DNA of 64,000 bases from Paracentrotus lividus (Eukaryota; Echinodermata; Echinoidea; Camarodonta; Echinidae), in assembly GCA_940671915.1 (NCBI GenBank), contig CALNVZ010001280.1, forward strand, positions 111,814-175,813, written 5' to 3'. A model generated the notes under the pieces. It searched no databases. It worked only from the letters and a program-made list of their open reading frames with translations, and was not told the origin of the DNA. Of this stretch, positions 23,871 through 36,665 are shown in pieces (position 1 is the stretch's first letter; each line of letters begins with the position of its first letter). The translations under genes and the position numbers were made by a program.

Positions 23871-25208
23871 CACAACAAAATGAGAACTTGCATATATGAG
23901 TGATCACACTCAAATATCCAAGTATTTTTGACAATATAGTGACACACATCCATGAGTGCTTTCACTCAATTAAGCTACTTTGAAAACGCACCTAATCGAG
24001 TATTTTTAATTTGACACTATAGTGACACACCAAAATGAGTTTATTTAATTAACTCATTTTATTGAGTAACATAACTAATTGTTTTGAGTACATTGCACAA
24101 ACTAATCTAGTGAGTAACGCTTTACATACTCAGAGAGTCAGTAAGTAAAGGTTGCACAAACTCATGTGATGAGTTTGTGCAACCTTTACTTACTGACTCT
24201 CTGAGTATGTAAAGCGTTACTCATCAACTTGCTTGTGATGAGTTTGTGCAACCTTTACTTACTGACTCTCTGAGTATTTAAAGCGTTACTCACTAGGTGA
24301 GTCCTATTCCTTTTTGTTTGTTTGTTTGCCTGTTTTTATAATATTTGGAATGTTCCGATGATATACACATCAGTACATCAATTCACTCAAACCAATACAC
24401 TGCATTACTCACTTCAGTGCATCAATTCACACAAACCAATACATTGCATTACTCACATCAATGCATAAAATTACTCAAACTGTGTACATGACTGACAAAG
24501 TGATGGGAAATCCATGCATGGTAATCTAGCTGTTAGTGTTATCAGACTATGTATATCATCGGAACATTCCAAATATCATTATAAAACCAGGCAAACAAAC
24601 AAAAAGGAATAGGACTCACCCAAAGACAATAAGAGCATGCAGGCTCTCCGCTCTCCGTTTCGCTATACATGTACGTACGTACGCGTAGAACATACCTCGT
24701 GTGCAGTCTCGATATCCGTACTCGTGATCCGAGTAGGCGTACCGGGCGCAACATGTAAAAGTACCGCATAGCCAGTTAAATTACTCTCAAAGACTTTCAC
24801 GAGACTTGAGACGTACGAAGACGTGTCGTAGTTTACTCATCTAGTGAATTACAGGCTATATAGAATTTCTCAGCAATTCTTACTTTAATCGATTGTTAGT
24901 GTTTTCACCCGATCATCCACCAAGCCGTACCAAGTTGAAGAGAAACTCTCTTGCACAATTGTTTTACGCAATTGAACATGTAAAGTTACAAAGGGATACT
25001 CAAGAAAAAAAATATTGAGTATATATACTCAATAATCTTTTTCTTGAGTATCCCTTATTAACTTTACATGTTCTGGAAGAGCGGGTGTGTACTTTTAACA
25101 GAAACACAGATTCTGAAGTAAAAATACGTGATATACGAATAAAAGCACTCGCCTCTAAGAATAGCAAACGGGTTTTACTCATGGAAACTAGTTCTTATTT
25201 TTTGTGTG
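23871..25208. mobile_element. family C TIR element, copy 2
   Basis: It matches copy 1 over its length with the ends CACACAACAAAATGAGAAC and TTTTTTGTGTG, here flanked by TG instead of TA. The inverted CTCAGAGAGTCAGTAAG module near 24125-24290 has an extra copy relative to copy 1. Its left flank (about 23766-23870) recurs at 25314-25418 without the insertion, giving the empty site. Confidence 0.8.
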
Positions 25209-25945
25209 TGCTGTATGGTACTGCTGTATGGTACTGCTGCATGGTACTACTGTATGGTACTGCTGTATGGTACTGCTGTATTGTATTGCTGTGTGGGACT
25301 AGCATGAAAGTAATATCTGACATGGCTGTCATTTTCATTTATTGAGAAATTAGGCCTGTATTTTGCTAAAGTTTCAACAATGAATACATAAAGCTACATA
25401 CTACTGTATGATACTGCTTTATGGTACTGCTATTTGGTACTGCTCTATGGTACTGCTGTATGGTACTGCTGTATGGTACTACTGTATGGTACTGCTGGAT
25501 GGTACTGCTGTATCTTACTGCTGTATGGTACTACTGTATGGTACTGCTGTATGGCACTGCTGTATGGTACTGCTGTGTGGTACTGCTGTATCGTACTGCT
25601 GTATGGTACTTCTATGTGGTACTGCTGTATGGTACTGCTGTTTGCTACTGCTGTCTGGTACTACTATCTGGTACTGCTGTACGGTACTTTGGCACAAATA
25701 CCACATGTATGGTATTTTGGCACTAATCACAGCAATGCCATTGGCCAACATGTGGTATTTGTGCCAACAAACATACAGCAATACCATACATGTGATATTT
25801 GTGCAAAAAAAAAACATACAGTAATACCATACATATGGTATTTGTGCCAAAAAAAAAACATACAGCAATACCATACATATGGTATTTGTGCCAAAAAACA
25901 AAACATACAGCAATACTATACATATGGTATTTGTGCCAAAAATCA
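25205..25945. repeat. satellite: 13 bp CTGTATGGTACTG array, then ~48 bp units
   Basis: From 25210 to 25690, interrupted at 25290-25405, a 13 bp unit (CTGTATGGTACTG) repeats over 25 times with substitutions. From 25690 to 25945 longer units with TTGTGCCAAAA, CATACAGCAATACC and ATACATATGGTAT follow. Open frames up to 207 codons here (TVLYGTAVWY-type) are repeat translations. Confidence 0.85.
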
Positions 25946-27001
25946 TAGGGGAGACCGGGCATGGAAGTTACACGGGTCAGTTGTTACAGTTCTCAGTGTG
26001 CTAAGTTGGAACAAGAGAGTTCGTGCTAGCTGGCATCTATATACAGCCTACATATAGCTGTGATGATCTACCGGTCGTAGGTTTCTCCGTTGTTTTATTA
26101 AAAAGTAAATCAACAAAAACCATTTTGTACAGTTCAAAGTAAATTTTTGACAAAAATTGAAATTTGTAATAACTCTTACAACTGAAGGCACATGATGATA
26201 GTCTGGTATTGTAAATATAGTACATGTATGTCACTAATGTACCCCCGAGCCATGCCCTGTAATTCTGCCTAATGGCTGTGCTACAGTTGATTTTTGTGTG
26301 TAAAATCACCCATGGGGTAGGTTGTTACAACAACCTACTCCATGTCGATGTAACAACTTAAGGGAGACCGGGGATGGAAGTTACACGGGTCAGTTGTTAC
26401 AGTTCTCAGTGTGCTAAGTTGGAACAAGAGAGTTCGTGCTAACTGGCATCTATATACAGCCTTCACATAGCTGTGCTGAACTGCCGGTCGTGAGGTTTTT
26501 TCTCCGTTGTTTTATTAAAAAGTAAATCAACAAAAACCATTTTTTACAGTTCCAAGTGAATTTTTGACAAAACTTAAAACTTGTAATAGTTCTTACAACT
26601 GAAGGCACATCATAATAGTCTGGTATTGTGAATATAGTACATGTATGTCACTTATATACCCCAGAGCCATGCCCTGTAATTCTGCCTAATGGCTTTGCTA
26701 CAGTTGATTTTATGTGTAAAATCACCCCAAAATGGAGTGTGTGAGTAGGGGAGACCGGGGATGGACGTTACAAAATTCACATTTTGGGCCAGATAATTCT
26801 AATGAAAGTACTCACACACTCAATTTTGGGTCTGTAGTTAGCCTATTAATGTTGGCTAAAACCTAAGGCACATAGAACTTGAAAACATGCAAACACTAAT
26901 TAACTACAGCTTAATTAATGAAGACATTTTTTTGTAACAACCTACCCCGTATACGGGGTAAGTTGTTACACCATACGGGGTAAATTGTTGCTGTAAACAT
27001 A

Positions 27002-28259
27002 CACTCTCAGAACGCTGGTAAAAAAAATGCATATTAAAACCAGTTGGTTAAAAATATTAACCAATAATGTATTAAAAAGAAAAGTTGGTTAAAAAACAAG
27101 TTGGTTAAACGTGAAAAAGCATGGGTTGGTTAAAAAAGCCCAATTCCATTTTTAACCAATAGTTGGTTAAAAATATTGGTCACGTGGAAGAAAAACAACC
27201 AATGGGAAACGCGGATTTCACAAAGATACGCGCTCCGCTCCTCGCGCTAGAAATCTTGCGATTTTCATTTATACACGTAAGATATAGCGCGCCTATTCAT
27301 TGCACGTACTTTGATCGCGGCGACAACAAGGTTACACAAGCTGACTGCTGGTCTGGCTGGACCTATCTTGACAATCTGATCAAAGTATGGTAGGTAGAAA
27401 TGACTTGAAGAGTATAGGCCTGTGATATAGGCCTAGGACTAACATGCATTATGTTTTGGACTACATGGCCAGTACGGTTCTTAATTATTTCGGTTGAGAC
27501 GTTAGACCTAACGTTAGGTATTAAACTTGCTTGAAATTTATGCAACTCCGGTCTAGAATCTAATGTTAAATACTTCGCTCTCCAATCAGCTTGGTCTTGG
27601 TTGGCTAAATATTTAGAACTACGTTAGAACCATCACCTGAATCTAAATTTAGCCTAAATATTTTTAGACCTCTCGATGTGGATATAGTCCAAGAGATCTA
27701 GGCCTAGAGTCTACTTGATTGGTTTAAGAGTGATGACTTTGGAATCTTAATGTAGAATCTAACATTAGGCCAACATCTCATTTCTATATTTTAGATCTAC
27801 AATTAGATCCAGTTAGATTTCACCTACTGGACTGGATTGTAAGTCTAACGTCTGAAGAAGTAATGATCTGTACTGGACCAATATTATGGCAACTGTAGCC
27901 TACTTTATTTAGGCAACATAATGCATGTAGTCTAATAATACAGGCATAATCTTCATGTTATTTGTACCAATTACTTGATCAAATTGCCAAAAGGCCGGTC
28001 AGTCCGGTCTATCGCTTGATTTTTTTTTTAAACCAACATGATGTATTAAAAAAAGAAATTACCAATTAAGTATTAAAAAATTTAACCAACTAGGGTTGGT
28101 TAAAATATTTTAACCAACTTTTTATTAAGTTTTAATACATAATTGGTTAATTTTAACCAACTGGGTTGGTTAACGCGTTTAAAACAGTTGGTAAGTTCAT
28201 ATATTTGAACCACGGTTGGTTAAAATTTTGCCCGGTTGGTTAATATTTTTCTGAGAGTG
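27002..28259. mobile_element. TA-flanked MITE with GTTGGTTAA-rich ends
   Basis: The ends CACTCTCAGAA and TTCTGAGAGTG are flanked by TA (27000-27001, 28260-28261). Both ends carry many copies of TTGGTTAAAA or its inverse, about 10 near the left end and as many near the right. The centre (27180-28010) is unlike the ends and includes a short CG-richer stretch at 27180-27330. Confidence 0.75.
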
Positions 28260-29162
28260 TAGGGGTAATTGTAAAATGTGTAAATCTCTTATACCATACT
28301 TTTGTTTCAACTTTCCATGTTTCTTGTATCGTTAACAGTAGATCAAGTAGAACTCTAGAATAGACTAAGTAATATAATGAATATCAAAATATTAACACCC
28401 AGAAAATGAAACAAAATTACTTTAAATGTGTAATGTAATTGGTCTAGGTTGTTACATTGACATGGGGTAGGGTAGGTTGTTGTTACATAAATCAACTGTA
28501 GACAGCCATTAGGCAGAATTAGGGCATGGTTCAGGGGTATATTAGTGAATACTGTACTATATTTACAATACCAGACTATCATCATGTGCCTTCAGTTGTA
28601 AGAATATTACAATTTTTAATTTTTGTCAAAAATTCATTGGAACTGTAAAAATGGTTTTGTTGATTTACTTTTTAAATAAAACAACGGAGAAACCTCACGA
28701 CCGGCAGTTATCACGCTATGTGTAGGCTGTATATAGATACCAGTTAGCAGAATTCTCTTGTTCAACTTAGCACACTGAGAACTGTAACAACTGACCGTGT
28801 AACTTCATCCCCGTCTCTACCTTTCATTAGAATTATCTGGCCAAATGTGAATTTTGTAACGTCCTCCCCGGTCTCCCACCAATTATTACATAATTTATGT
28901 AAAATTACTTTTGTCTCAATTTTCGAGTGTTAATATTTTTATGTTTCTATTATTACTTTTGTATATTCTAGAGCTCTACTTGATCTACTGTTAACGTTGC
29001 CAAGAAACTGGAAGTTGAAACAAAAGCATGGTATAAGATATTTGCACATTGTCAACTTCCCCCGTAAGTTTACATATTGTAACAATCTACCCCGTATGGT
29101 TAACAATACTTACCGTATACGGGGTAGGTTGTTACAAAAAAAATGTCTTCATAAATTAAGCT

Positions 29163-30490
29163 GCACACAAAAAACAAGAACTGTTTCCATGAGTAAACCC
29201 GTTGTTGGCTACTCTTGGAGGCGAGTGCTTTTATTCGTATATCAGTATTTGTTTACTTCAGAATCTGCGTTTCTGTTAAGAGTGCACACCGCTCTTCTTC
29301 AGAACATGTAAAGTTACTAAGGGATACTCAAGAAAAAAAATTATTGAGTATATATACTCAATAATTTTTTTTTTCTTGAGTATCCTTAGTAACTTTAATG
29401 TTCAATTACGTAAAATATTGTGGCAAGTGAGTTTCTCTCAACTTGGTACGGCTTGGTGGATGATCGGGTGAAAAACTAACAATCGAGTAAGTGAGAATTG
29501 CCGAGAAATTCTATATAGCCTGTGTAATTCACTAGTGATGAGTAAACTACGACACGTCTTCGTACGTCTCAAGTCTCGTGAAAGTCTTTGAGAGTAATTT
29601 TACTGGGCTATGCGGTACTTTTACAAGTTGCGCCGAGTACGCCTGCTCGGATACGAGTACGGACATCAAGACTGCACTACGAGGTATGTTCTACGCGTAG
29701 TTACGTACATGTATAGGGCAACCATAGAGTTACACTCTGTGAGCGGAACGGATCCGAGAGCGGAGAGCCTGCATGCTCTTTTATTGGGTGCTTTGGGGTG
29801 AGTCCTATTCCTTTTTGTTTGTTTGTTTGCCTGTTTTTATAATGATATTTGGAATGTTCCGATGATATACATCGTCTGGTAACACTAACAGCTAGATTTC
29901 CATGCATGAATTTAATTCCCATTACTTTGTCAGTCATGTACACAGTTTGAGTAATTTGATGCATTGATGTGAGTAATGCAATGTATTGGTTTGTGTGAAT
30001 TGATGCACTGAAGTGAGTAATGCAGTGTATTGGTTTGATTGAATTGATGCACTGATGTGTATATCATCGAAACATTCCAAATATCATTATAAAAACAGGC
30101 AAACAAACAAACAAAAAGGAATAGGACTCACCTAGTGAGTAACGCTTTACATACTCAGAGAGTCAGTAAGTAAAGGTTGCACAAACTCATCACAAGCAAG
30201 TTGATGAGTTTGTGCAACCTTTATTTACTGACTCTCTGAGTATGTAAAGCGTTACTCACTAGATTAGTTTGTGCAATGTACTAAAAAAAATTAGTTATGT
30301 TACTCAATAAAATGAGTTAATTAAATAAACTCATTTTGGTGTGTCACTATATTGTCAAATTAAAAATACTCGATTAGGTGCGTTTTCAAAGTAGCTTTAT
30401 TGAGTGAAAGCACTCATGGATGTGTGTCACTATATTGTCAAAAATACTTGGATATTTGAGTGTGATCACTCATATATGCAAGTTCTCATT
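29163..30490. mobile_element. family C TIR element, copy 3 (inverse orientation)
   Basis: It is the inverse of copies 1 and 2, with ends CACACAAAAAACAAGAAC and ATTTTTTGTGTG, flanked by TG on both sides. The empty site, in inverse, is seen at about 26895-26935 (AATTAACTACAGCTTAATTAA), so the insertion point is proven by an uninterrupted family D copy in the window. Confidence 0.82.
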
Positions 30491-30539
30491 TTTTGTGTGT
30501 GTAGTTAATTAGTGTTTACATGTTTTCAAGTTTGCCAAC

Positions 30540-30887
30540 AACAATACCATACATATATCTTATTTGTGCCAAAAAACATACAGCAATACCATACATATGG
30601 TATTTGTGCCAAAAAACCATACAGCAATACCATACATATGGTATTTGTGCCAAAAACCCATACAGCAATACCATACATATGGTATTTGTGCCAAATACCA
30701 CATCACTGCTGTATGATATTCTTATGGTACCGTTTTCCTGTGTGGTATTTCCCTATGGTACTTCTATGGTATTTTATTGTACCATAGAAATACCATAGGA
30801 ATACCACAGGACATTCAGAAATACCATATAAATACCACAGGACATTCAGAAATACCACAGGAATACCACAGGACATTTTTGTAAGGG
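30540..30887. repeat. satellite arm of family B: ~42 bp units
   Basis: About four units with TTTGTGCCAAAAAACC, ATACAGCAATACC and ATACATATGGTAT run from 30540 to 30700, followed by GGAATACCACAGGACATTCAG-type repeats to the terminus at 30887. It is the inverse of the start of copy 1 (44597 onward). Confidence 0.85.
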
Positions 30888-31680
30888 TGATTTGTCCCTC
30901 TGTGACAAAAAAAAAATGTCACGGACGGACAACATTTTAAATTCATATGAAATAAATGCATCACAACTGATAAAGGTGTAATTCATACACAGCAAAGGTC
31001 TTGCAATGAGGAGATAGCTTTGCATATTTTTATTTCAAACAAGCAATAACAAAGAGAAAAAAATACTTTTGTTCTATTCTTTTGTTACGGACGGACATTT
31101 TTTGGGTCAAAATATTAAAATCTATCGCACAGAATTATTTTCCCATCTAATTAATTCTATTTTTTTCTTGTTTTGTTTGGAAGTACTTTCAACCTCTCTG
31201 TATCAGTAAAGAAACAATTAAAAAGATGAGTAGATATTGAATTGAGACTGATTTTACTTTCACTGAAAAATGTGCGTCCGTGATATTATTTTTAGGCACC
31301 ACCGTAGAAAGAAAGTATACTTCAAAGGCTCCTCATCATTGCATATCTTTGAAAATCATATTTTAATCATTTGAGATGTTGGTCTAAATCCTGAAAATAC
31401 TTTCATCCCCTAAATCTCAATTTGAAATTTTCACCTCGGTGCTCACTCTTAACTGGTCAGGCTCTTCCAAAAATTTGAATATGTTAGTAAGGGGAGGGTC
31501 CACGAGGCCGAGTATTTTTCCTACGAAAAAATATTCACTCAACCGCCGTTTTCTTTTTAAGAAAAAGAAATACATTACTGACGAAAAATAAAAATAAGGA
31601 AAATATTTAAAACTAAAGTTTCAAAATTTCACAAAGAATAAACGAATGAAAAGGTATCCAACGGCCACTACACTTTTGTA
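30888..31680. other. noncoding sequence continuing the 4-5.7 kb flank
   Basis: GTCACGGACGGAC near 30918, ACGGACGGACAT near 31085 and the inverse GTCCGTGA near 31270 link it to 4.2-4.9 kb. No open frame or RNA gene is recognised. Confidence 0.6.
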
Positions 31681-32101
31681 ATGCTGGTGTCACATGCACC
31701 GGGTAAAATGAACGGGTCTTCGCCGTTCACCGAAAAACCAAAATTTGCAACACGGCAATAGAACGGCACCGGCTACATTGCATTTTTCATCATTTTCACC
31801 GGGTCTGTACCGTTCAATACCGGGTCTATACCAGGTCCTAGCCAGCCTGGTACCGGGCTAACCGTTTTCATATGTAGTCCACGCTTTCATATTGTCCGTG
31901 AGATTACCGCTTTCCCACCGGCCTAACCGCTCTCTGACAAGAAAAACAAAATTGTTTTCTTCGCCGGGTGACTCACCGTTTTCCACCGTTGGCGACCGTG
32001 CGAAACAGGTTGATGCGAACGGCGGGACACGGAGGATACCCGGTGATGGTACACGGTGGGTCGGTGATGACCCATCAAAAACGTTCACGTGATTTTTTTT
32101 C

Positions 32102-32172
32102 ATCGGTTCATGCCCGGCGAATGTTTTGAGCATGCTCGAGCATGCTCAAAATTTTCGCCGGGCATGAACCGC
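32102..32172. repeat. near-perfect 66 bp palindrome
   Basis: GGTTCATGCCCGGCGAA at about 32104 and its inverse TTCGCCGGGCATGAACC to about 32170 enclose TGAGCATGCTCGAGCATGCTCA. The whole could form a long hairpin centred near 32137. It lies inside the 7.1 kb element. Confidence 0.8.
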
Positions 32173-35100
32173 AGGCACTGGTCGACGGAGACCCGGTGTA
32201 AGGGCGGTATAATGACGTTGTGATGACGGTATGCGGATGGTGTGAGGACGGAAGAAACGCTCCACACCCGTCCACAAAGCGGTCATATGCACGGTGTTGG
32301 ACTGGACTGGTGGATCCACCTTTATGGTGTCTTCAAATCACGTATATGGTGTTTTGTTTGACATTAGTTTCTAAAGTTTCATTATAACAGCTTTGGAAAT
32401 AAACATTAAACTACTAAGCTCCAGTAAAGTTTTGTCTAGTACGTTTGCCAAAATTACATGTATACTTTATACCCGCGTTTCATTTAAAAAAAATGTGTTA
32501 GTTTTATTGAATAATATTTTAATTTCTCCGCGAAAATTCCCCATGCTTTTGAAATATTTCAATCTTGTTACGTCAAATGAAATATTGTTACCATAATAAA
32601 AGTACTTTATTATTACTTTTTAATCATTATATTATCAATTGTCTAATAGTTTTCATAATCATTTCATTGCAACATTCTTTTAGCCAAATTATAACCCTCT
32701 ATAGAATCGCATCAAGAAAAATGTCCTCATCATTCCTAATTCTGTTTTTTTGATATTTTTGTATGATCCATGGATTAGTTTTTTGTTTATTTTTCTTTTC
32801 GTTGTTTTACACACGACCCCTTTGAATGATTTTACTGTGATTGAATAAATTAATCAGACCTATACAAGATAATACCTTGATATAATATTTTTATTAATAA
32901 AAATACATGCATAATGACATTGTATTGTATATCTGAGAAACCACTTTTAAGATTGCCAAAAATACGAATTTTGCTTGCCATAGATCGTATAATTCATATA
33001 ATTAATTCAATTTCAGTAGGGTATATAGTTATGTTAATGACATACCGAAATTGAACCACTTTTCAAGTAAGCCTACACAGAATCGGAAATACGAAAAGAA
33101 ACTTATCCAGGCATTTCCCGACCGGAAATTAAGGAAGAAAAAGTGCCTAAAATTGGGAATTAGGGGCGTTTGCCCCCTCCCCCATATCGCCAGCCCCTCC
33201 TCCAGAAAAAAAATAATAATATACATGTATATGAATGGGTGGAGTGACCCGTTTGGAACGATTCCTACCCCATGGTTGTTGTTTGAATAATGATGGGATA
33301 TTGGACGACCAAAGACCAAAACGCAGACCCCCTATCAATAATTATAATCAACACATACAAAAATAATATTATTTCAAAATGAAGAAACTTTGTGGTAAAA
33401 AAAAAAATCCCTTGAGGTATTCACGCCTTTTTGGTACTCTAATATAGAACAATATAATAAGTACGATCAATTAGATATTGTATAAAATCGATTATAAATT
33501 GTTAATAATTAAACCAGAATTGATATGAAAACAGAAACAGAGGCTTAACATGGAAGTAAATTAAACAAATGCGACAAAATATGGGCCCCCTATAAAACTA
33601 TAATTTCCGAGTAAACCAGCCCCTAAAGAACGTTAATAATCATCTCCCTGTTTATGTCATATGATTTATTCCTCATGGTATAGGGTACATGCAGGTAATA
33701 TGGGCCAGCAGGTAATATGGGCCACCTGAAGCAAATCATGTCGTGACCGTCGACCGGTGACCGGTGACCGGTTTGAGCACCATAATGTTGTTCATATGAA
33801 CTGTAAACGAAAATATATCGTCGTGAGAGCATCTGATGCCGACATTTCTCTGAGAAAATTGCTGAAAACCAACAAGGTAGGTAAAACTTACGGCATTTTT
33901 TTACCCTGATGTAAAATTTGATATTTCACAGAATGTGATGGTGAAAGAGTGTTTGAGGGGGTAACCTCAATTTTTTGTACATTTGGTAAGCTTATAGTTT
34001 CATTTTGATCATACTAGCGTGTACAGGTCAATTTGTTTTAGTGAAGGGGTGCAATGTGGCATTGAATATTTACCTGACACAGCAACATTAGTGCAGGTAA
34101 TATGGGACATCCAAAATGGTGGAAATGATTCTAGTACTTAGTATTGGCATGAGGCATCAATCTCTTAGCTACGATTTTTTGGGGTATATTCACAGTATAT
34201 AATTGATATAAAGAACTTATTGTAGGCCTATATTGACTTGTATAATGAAAATAATATTTAAATAATATTGAAAAAAGAAATAATATACAAAACACATAAC
34301 AATGAAATATATAGTCAAAGGATTTACTGAAGGGTCTTATAATTTCAAATTATATCTTAAAGTTAATGATTTTCAACATTTTAAGCAAATTCCAGACATG
34401 GTAGAGTCATTGTAGTTTTTAAAACATACATTAAATACATGTGCCCATATTACCTGCACATGCAGGTAGTATGGGCACTTTGGTAATGACGTCAACATTT
34501 GAATATTGCATACAGGGGGGTTGGTGATAATTGTTTTCCTTCACAATAAAAGTTAGAGCAGTAGTTATTGATTCATATAAACAAAGATTGGACTGTGTGT
34601 CATTTCGTAATTTTATGCAAATTAGGCAAATGAGCTTAGGGGGCCCATATTACCTGCATGTATCCTATAATACTTTTGTTTTGAGAAATATTTCTCTGGG
34701 TATTACGTTTTAACTCAAATTCATTCAGTTATTGATTGATCTTGTTGGTAAACAATTAGGGGACAACCGATTTAAAAACGTAGTTTTCACGTATAGATTT
34801 CATGTACTAGGAGCTGGCAAGTTTAGCCACAAGGGGGCGTATTTGATGCGGAAAAGGGGGGGAGGTGATCGATTCATGTTGTCCGACCTCAGCAAGGTCC
34901 ATCTCCGTCCTGCAAACGGGCATTAAACGGGTGCGGTGTCCTCATTCAGTCCTTTTACCGCCCTTTTAACGACTGGTCCGGTTTAAGACCGTTCTGAAAT
35001 ACCCGGTCATCACCCGGAAAGAACCCGGTAAGAGTTCGGCCGTTCTTGAAAATCCTCTCGGGAACGGGTGCCCAGCGAGCTCCTATGAACGTGTTGGACG

Positions 35101-35499
35101 GGCTTCAACCGCTTCACCGTGTGTCTCACCGTTTTCCGCCGTGTGCACAAATTTGGCTAGAACGGTGGCGAACGGTGGGTCAACACGGCCCATGTGATAG
35201 ACTAGAGCCATTTTTAAAAAAGAGGCCTCTATAAGCTTTTAGAAGCATTTTTAGGTTATAGTTGGGAACCAGTCTATTTCACATAATTCAAGTGTGCTGA
35301 ATCTGATAAGACCGGTTCCCAAGCCGATTTCTCATGTTTTTGTAAGGAGGGCCGAATGGTAAGGACTTGGGGGAAGGGGTGGGGACAATCAGCACCCGAA
35401 CAGAATGTAAACAGACACCGGTCTTGGGTCTCAGGATTGGTACTTTATTACTTCTCCAGTCTGAGAAGCCTCTCTTGGTGTACATCGACTAGCCGCTAT

Positions 35500-35938
35500 T
35501 AAGGAGAGATGTAGCGGAGTCAGAATGAAACATTGATATATTTAAAAATAGTAAATAAACATTCATTTATTAAACAAGAACAAATAAAAACTAAAAAAAC
35601 ATATAGCACATTAATCCATTTACGACTCCCTCACGGCGACATTATGCGGGTCGGGTCAGCCTATTGTTACACGTCTACAATAGAACCCCGTACATTACGC
35701 GTTTGTGCACACAAGACATACCGACATAGCACCTTCAAGTAAGATAACAAAAACCACTTCAAAACACACCTTCTAAAATACATACTGAAATATTTCAACT
35801 TATTCTTCTTACTTAAGTGTTTATCTCTTGCCTGTTATATGTCGAATCGTTCTTACAAATCTAAATATTAAGGAAATGGGTAAATTAAAACGAGAACAAG
35901 AAATGAGAATCCTTACCTAAGGAGAGATGTAGCGGAGT
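35500..35938 (+). repeat. 21 bp perfect direct repeat bounding ~400 bp
   Basis: TAAGGAGAGATGTAGCGGAGT occurs at 35500-35520 and again at 35918-35938. The enclosed 397 bases show no recognised domain or TIR. Confidence 0.7.
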
Positions 35939-36579
35939 GAGGTCAAGGGTTATACTAGCCGCCGCCAACGATCTCAATGCGTACAATGCGTATTACATTA
36001 ATAAGATACAATTCCAGGCTCCTCACATTTTCACCACCTAATTTGCATAAACAAAATGGCCGCCAAACTGACAATTTTTGAGCTTCTGTCTCCACTCTTT
36101 CCTGGTGGTATCCACTTTTTACCTTTATAATGGCTGCCTAATTTCGCACTCACAATAAATATCATGTTGAATTTCTAGAATAAGCATTAGAATTTAAGTA
36201 AACAATCAATTTGATCTTTTAAAACTAACTCATTATGCAAATTTATGCAAGTTTGCAACCTTACAATGTATATGCTATAATTTCATCAACTTACATGAAA
36301 CTCAAACGTTTGTAAACTGAGGTTCAGATATCCTTCATAACATTTAAAAACAAAATCAAAGCCCCAAAATATTATTTTATGATAGACGCCCATTTATTTC
36401 ATTGTTGTGCAAATTTATTTTGTTTTTCTACGTGATTTTGAACAGATCTGTGAAAAATAGTCGCATGAAAAATGATAAACTTTAATGATAATTGTGGTCT
36501 TTTACCACAAATTTTGACGGGTATGGAGGTACAAACAGACAAAAACTAACATTTGTGCATGCACACATGCACACACCCT

Positions 36580-36616
36580 CACACCACACCCACACACATA
36601 CACACACACACACACA

Positions 36617-36647
<31 letters not shown>

Positions 36648-36665
36648 TCACACACACACACATTC
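36580..36665. repeat. CA/CT microsatellite
   Basis: ACACAC and CTCTCT tracts alternate inside the foldback element at 35198-38782. Histidine- and cysteine-rich frames here are artefacts. Confidence 0.9.

Larger units (their letters stand above)
23545..30535. mobile_element. nest of elements with GGGGAGACCGGGG termini (family D)
   Basis: GGGAGACCGGG starts near 23545, 25949, 26365 and 26748, and the inverse ACCCCGGTCTCCC-type end appears near 28810 and 28870. The blocks 25950-26330 and 26360-26750 are direct near-copies, and 28480-28830 is their inverse, so this is a large foldback. Phrases such as CCCCGTATACGGGG recur. Nested inside are satellites (25205-25945), two family C elements and a TA-flanked MITE. 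No gene. Confidence 0.6.
5770..30887 (-). mobile_element. family B TIR composite, copy 2 (25 kb, heavily nested)
   Basis: The left end CTCTTACAAAAATATCCTGTGG and right end CAGGACATTTTTGTAAGGG are inverted repeats and match, in reverse orientation, the two ends of the copy at 44597-51890. A TG dinucleotide flanks both sides (5768-5769, 30888-30889). Satellite arms lie at both ends (5770-6113, 30540-30887). Interior segments 18228-18366 and 22046-23700 align with the inverse of 51.2-50.55 kb, 50.54-49.8 kb and 46.24-46.0 kb. Everything else inside is later insertion. No transposase is recognisable. Strand is given relative to copy 1. Confidence 0.78.

Noticed and set aside
25408-26057. Frames of 100-207 codons reading VLLYGTAVWY repeats
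   Set aside because: Translation of the 13 bp CTGTATGGTACTG satellite; three frames open at once.
6367-30490. CRISPR-like spacing of repeats
   Set aside because: The repeats are satellite units and TIR modules of eukaryotic transposons without unique spacers of uniform length.
35288-35485. Short frames in the arms of the 3.6 kb foldback element
   Set aside because: No domain; the arm sequence is repeated in inverse near 38.3 and 38.7 kb without frame conservation.
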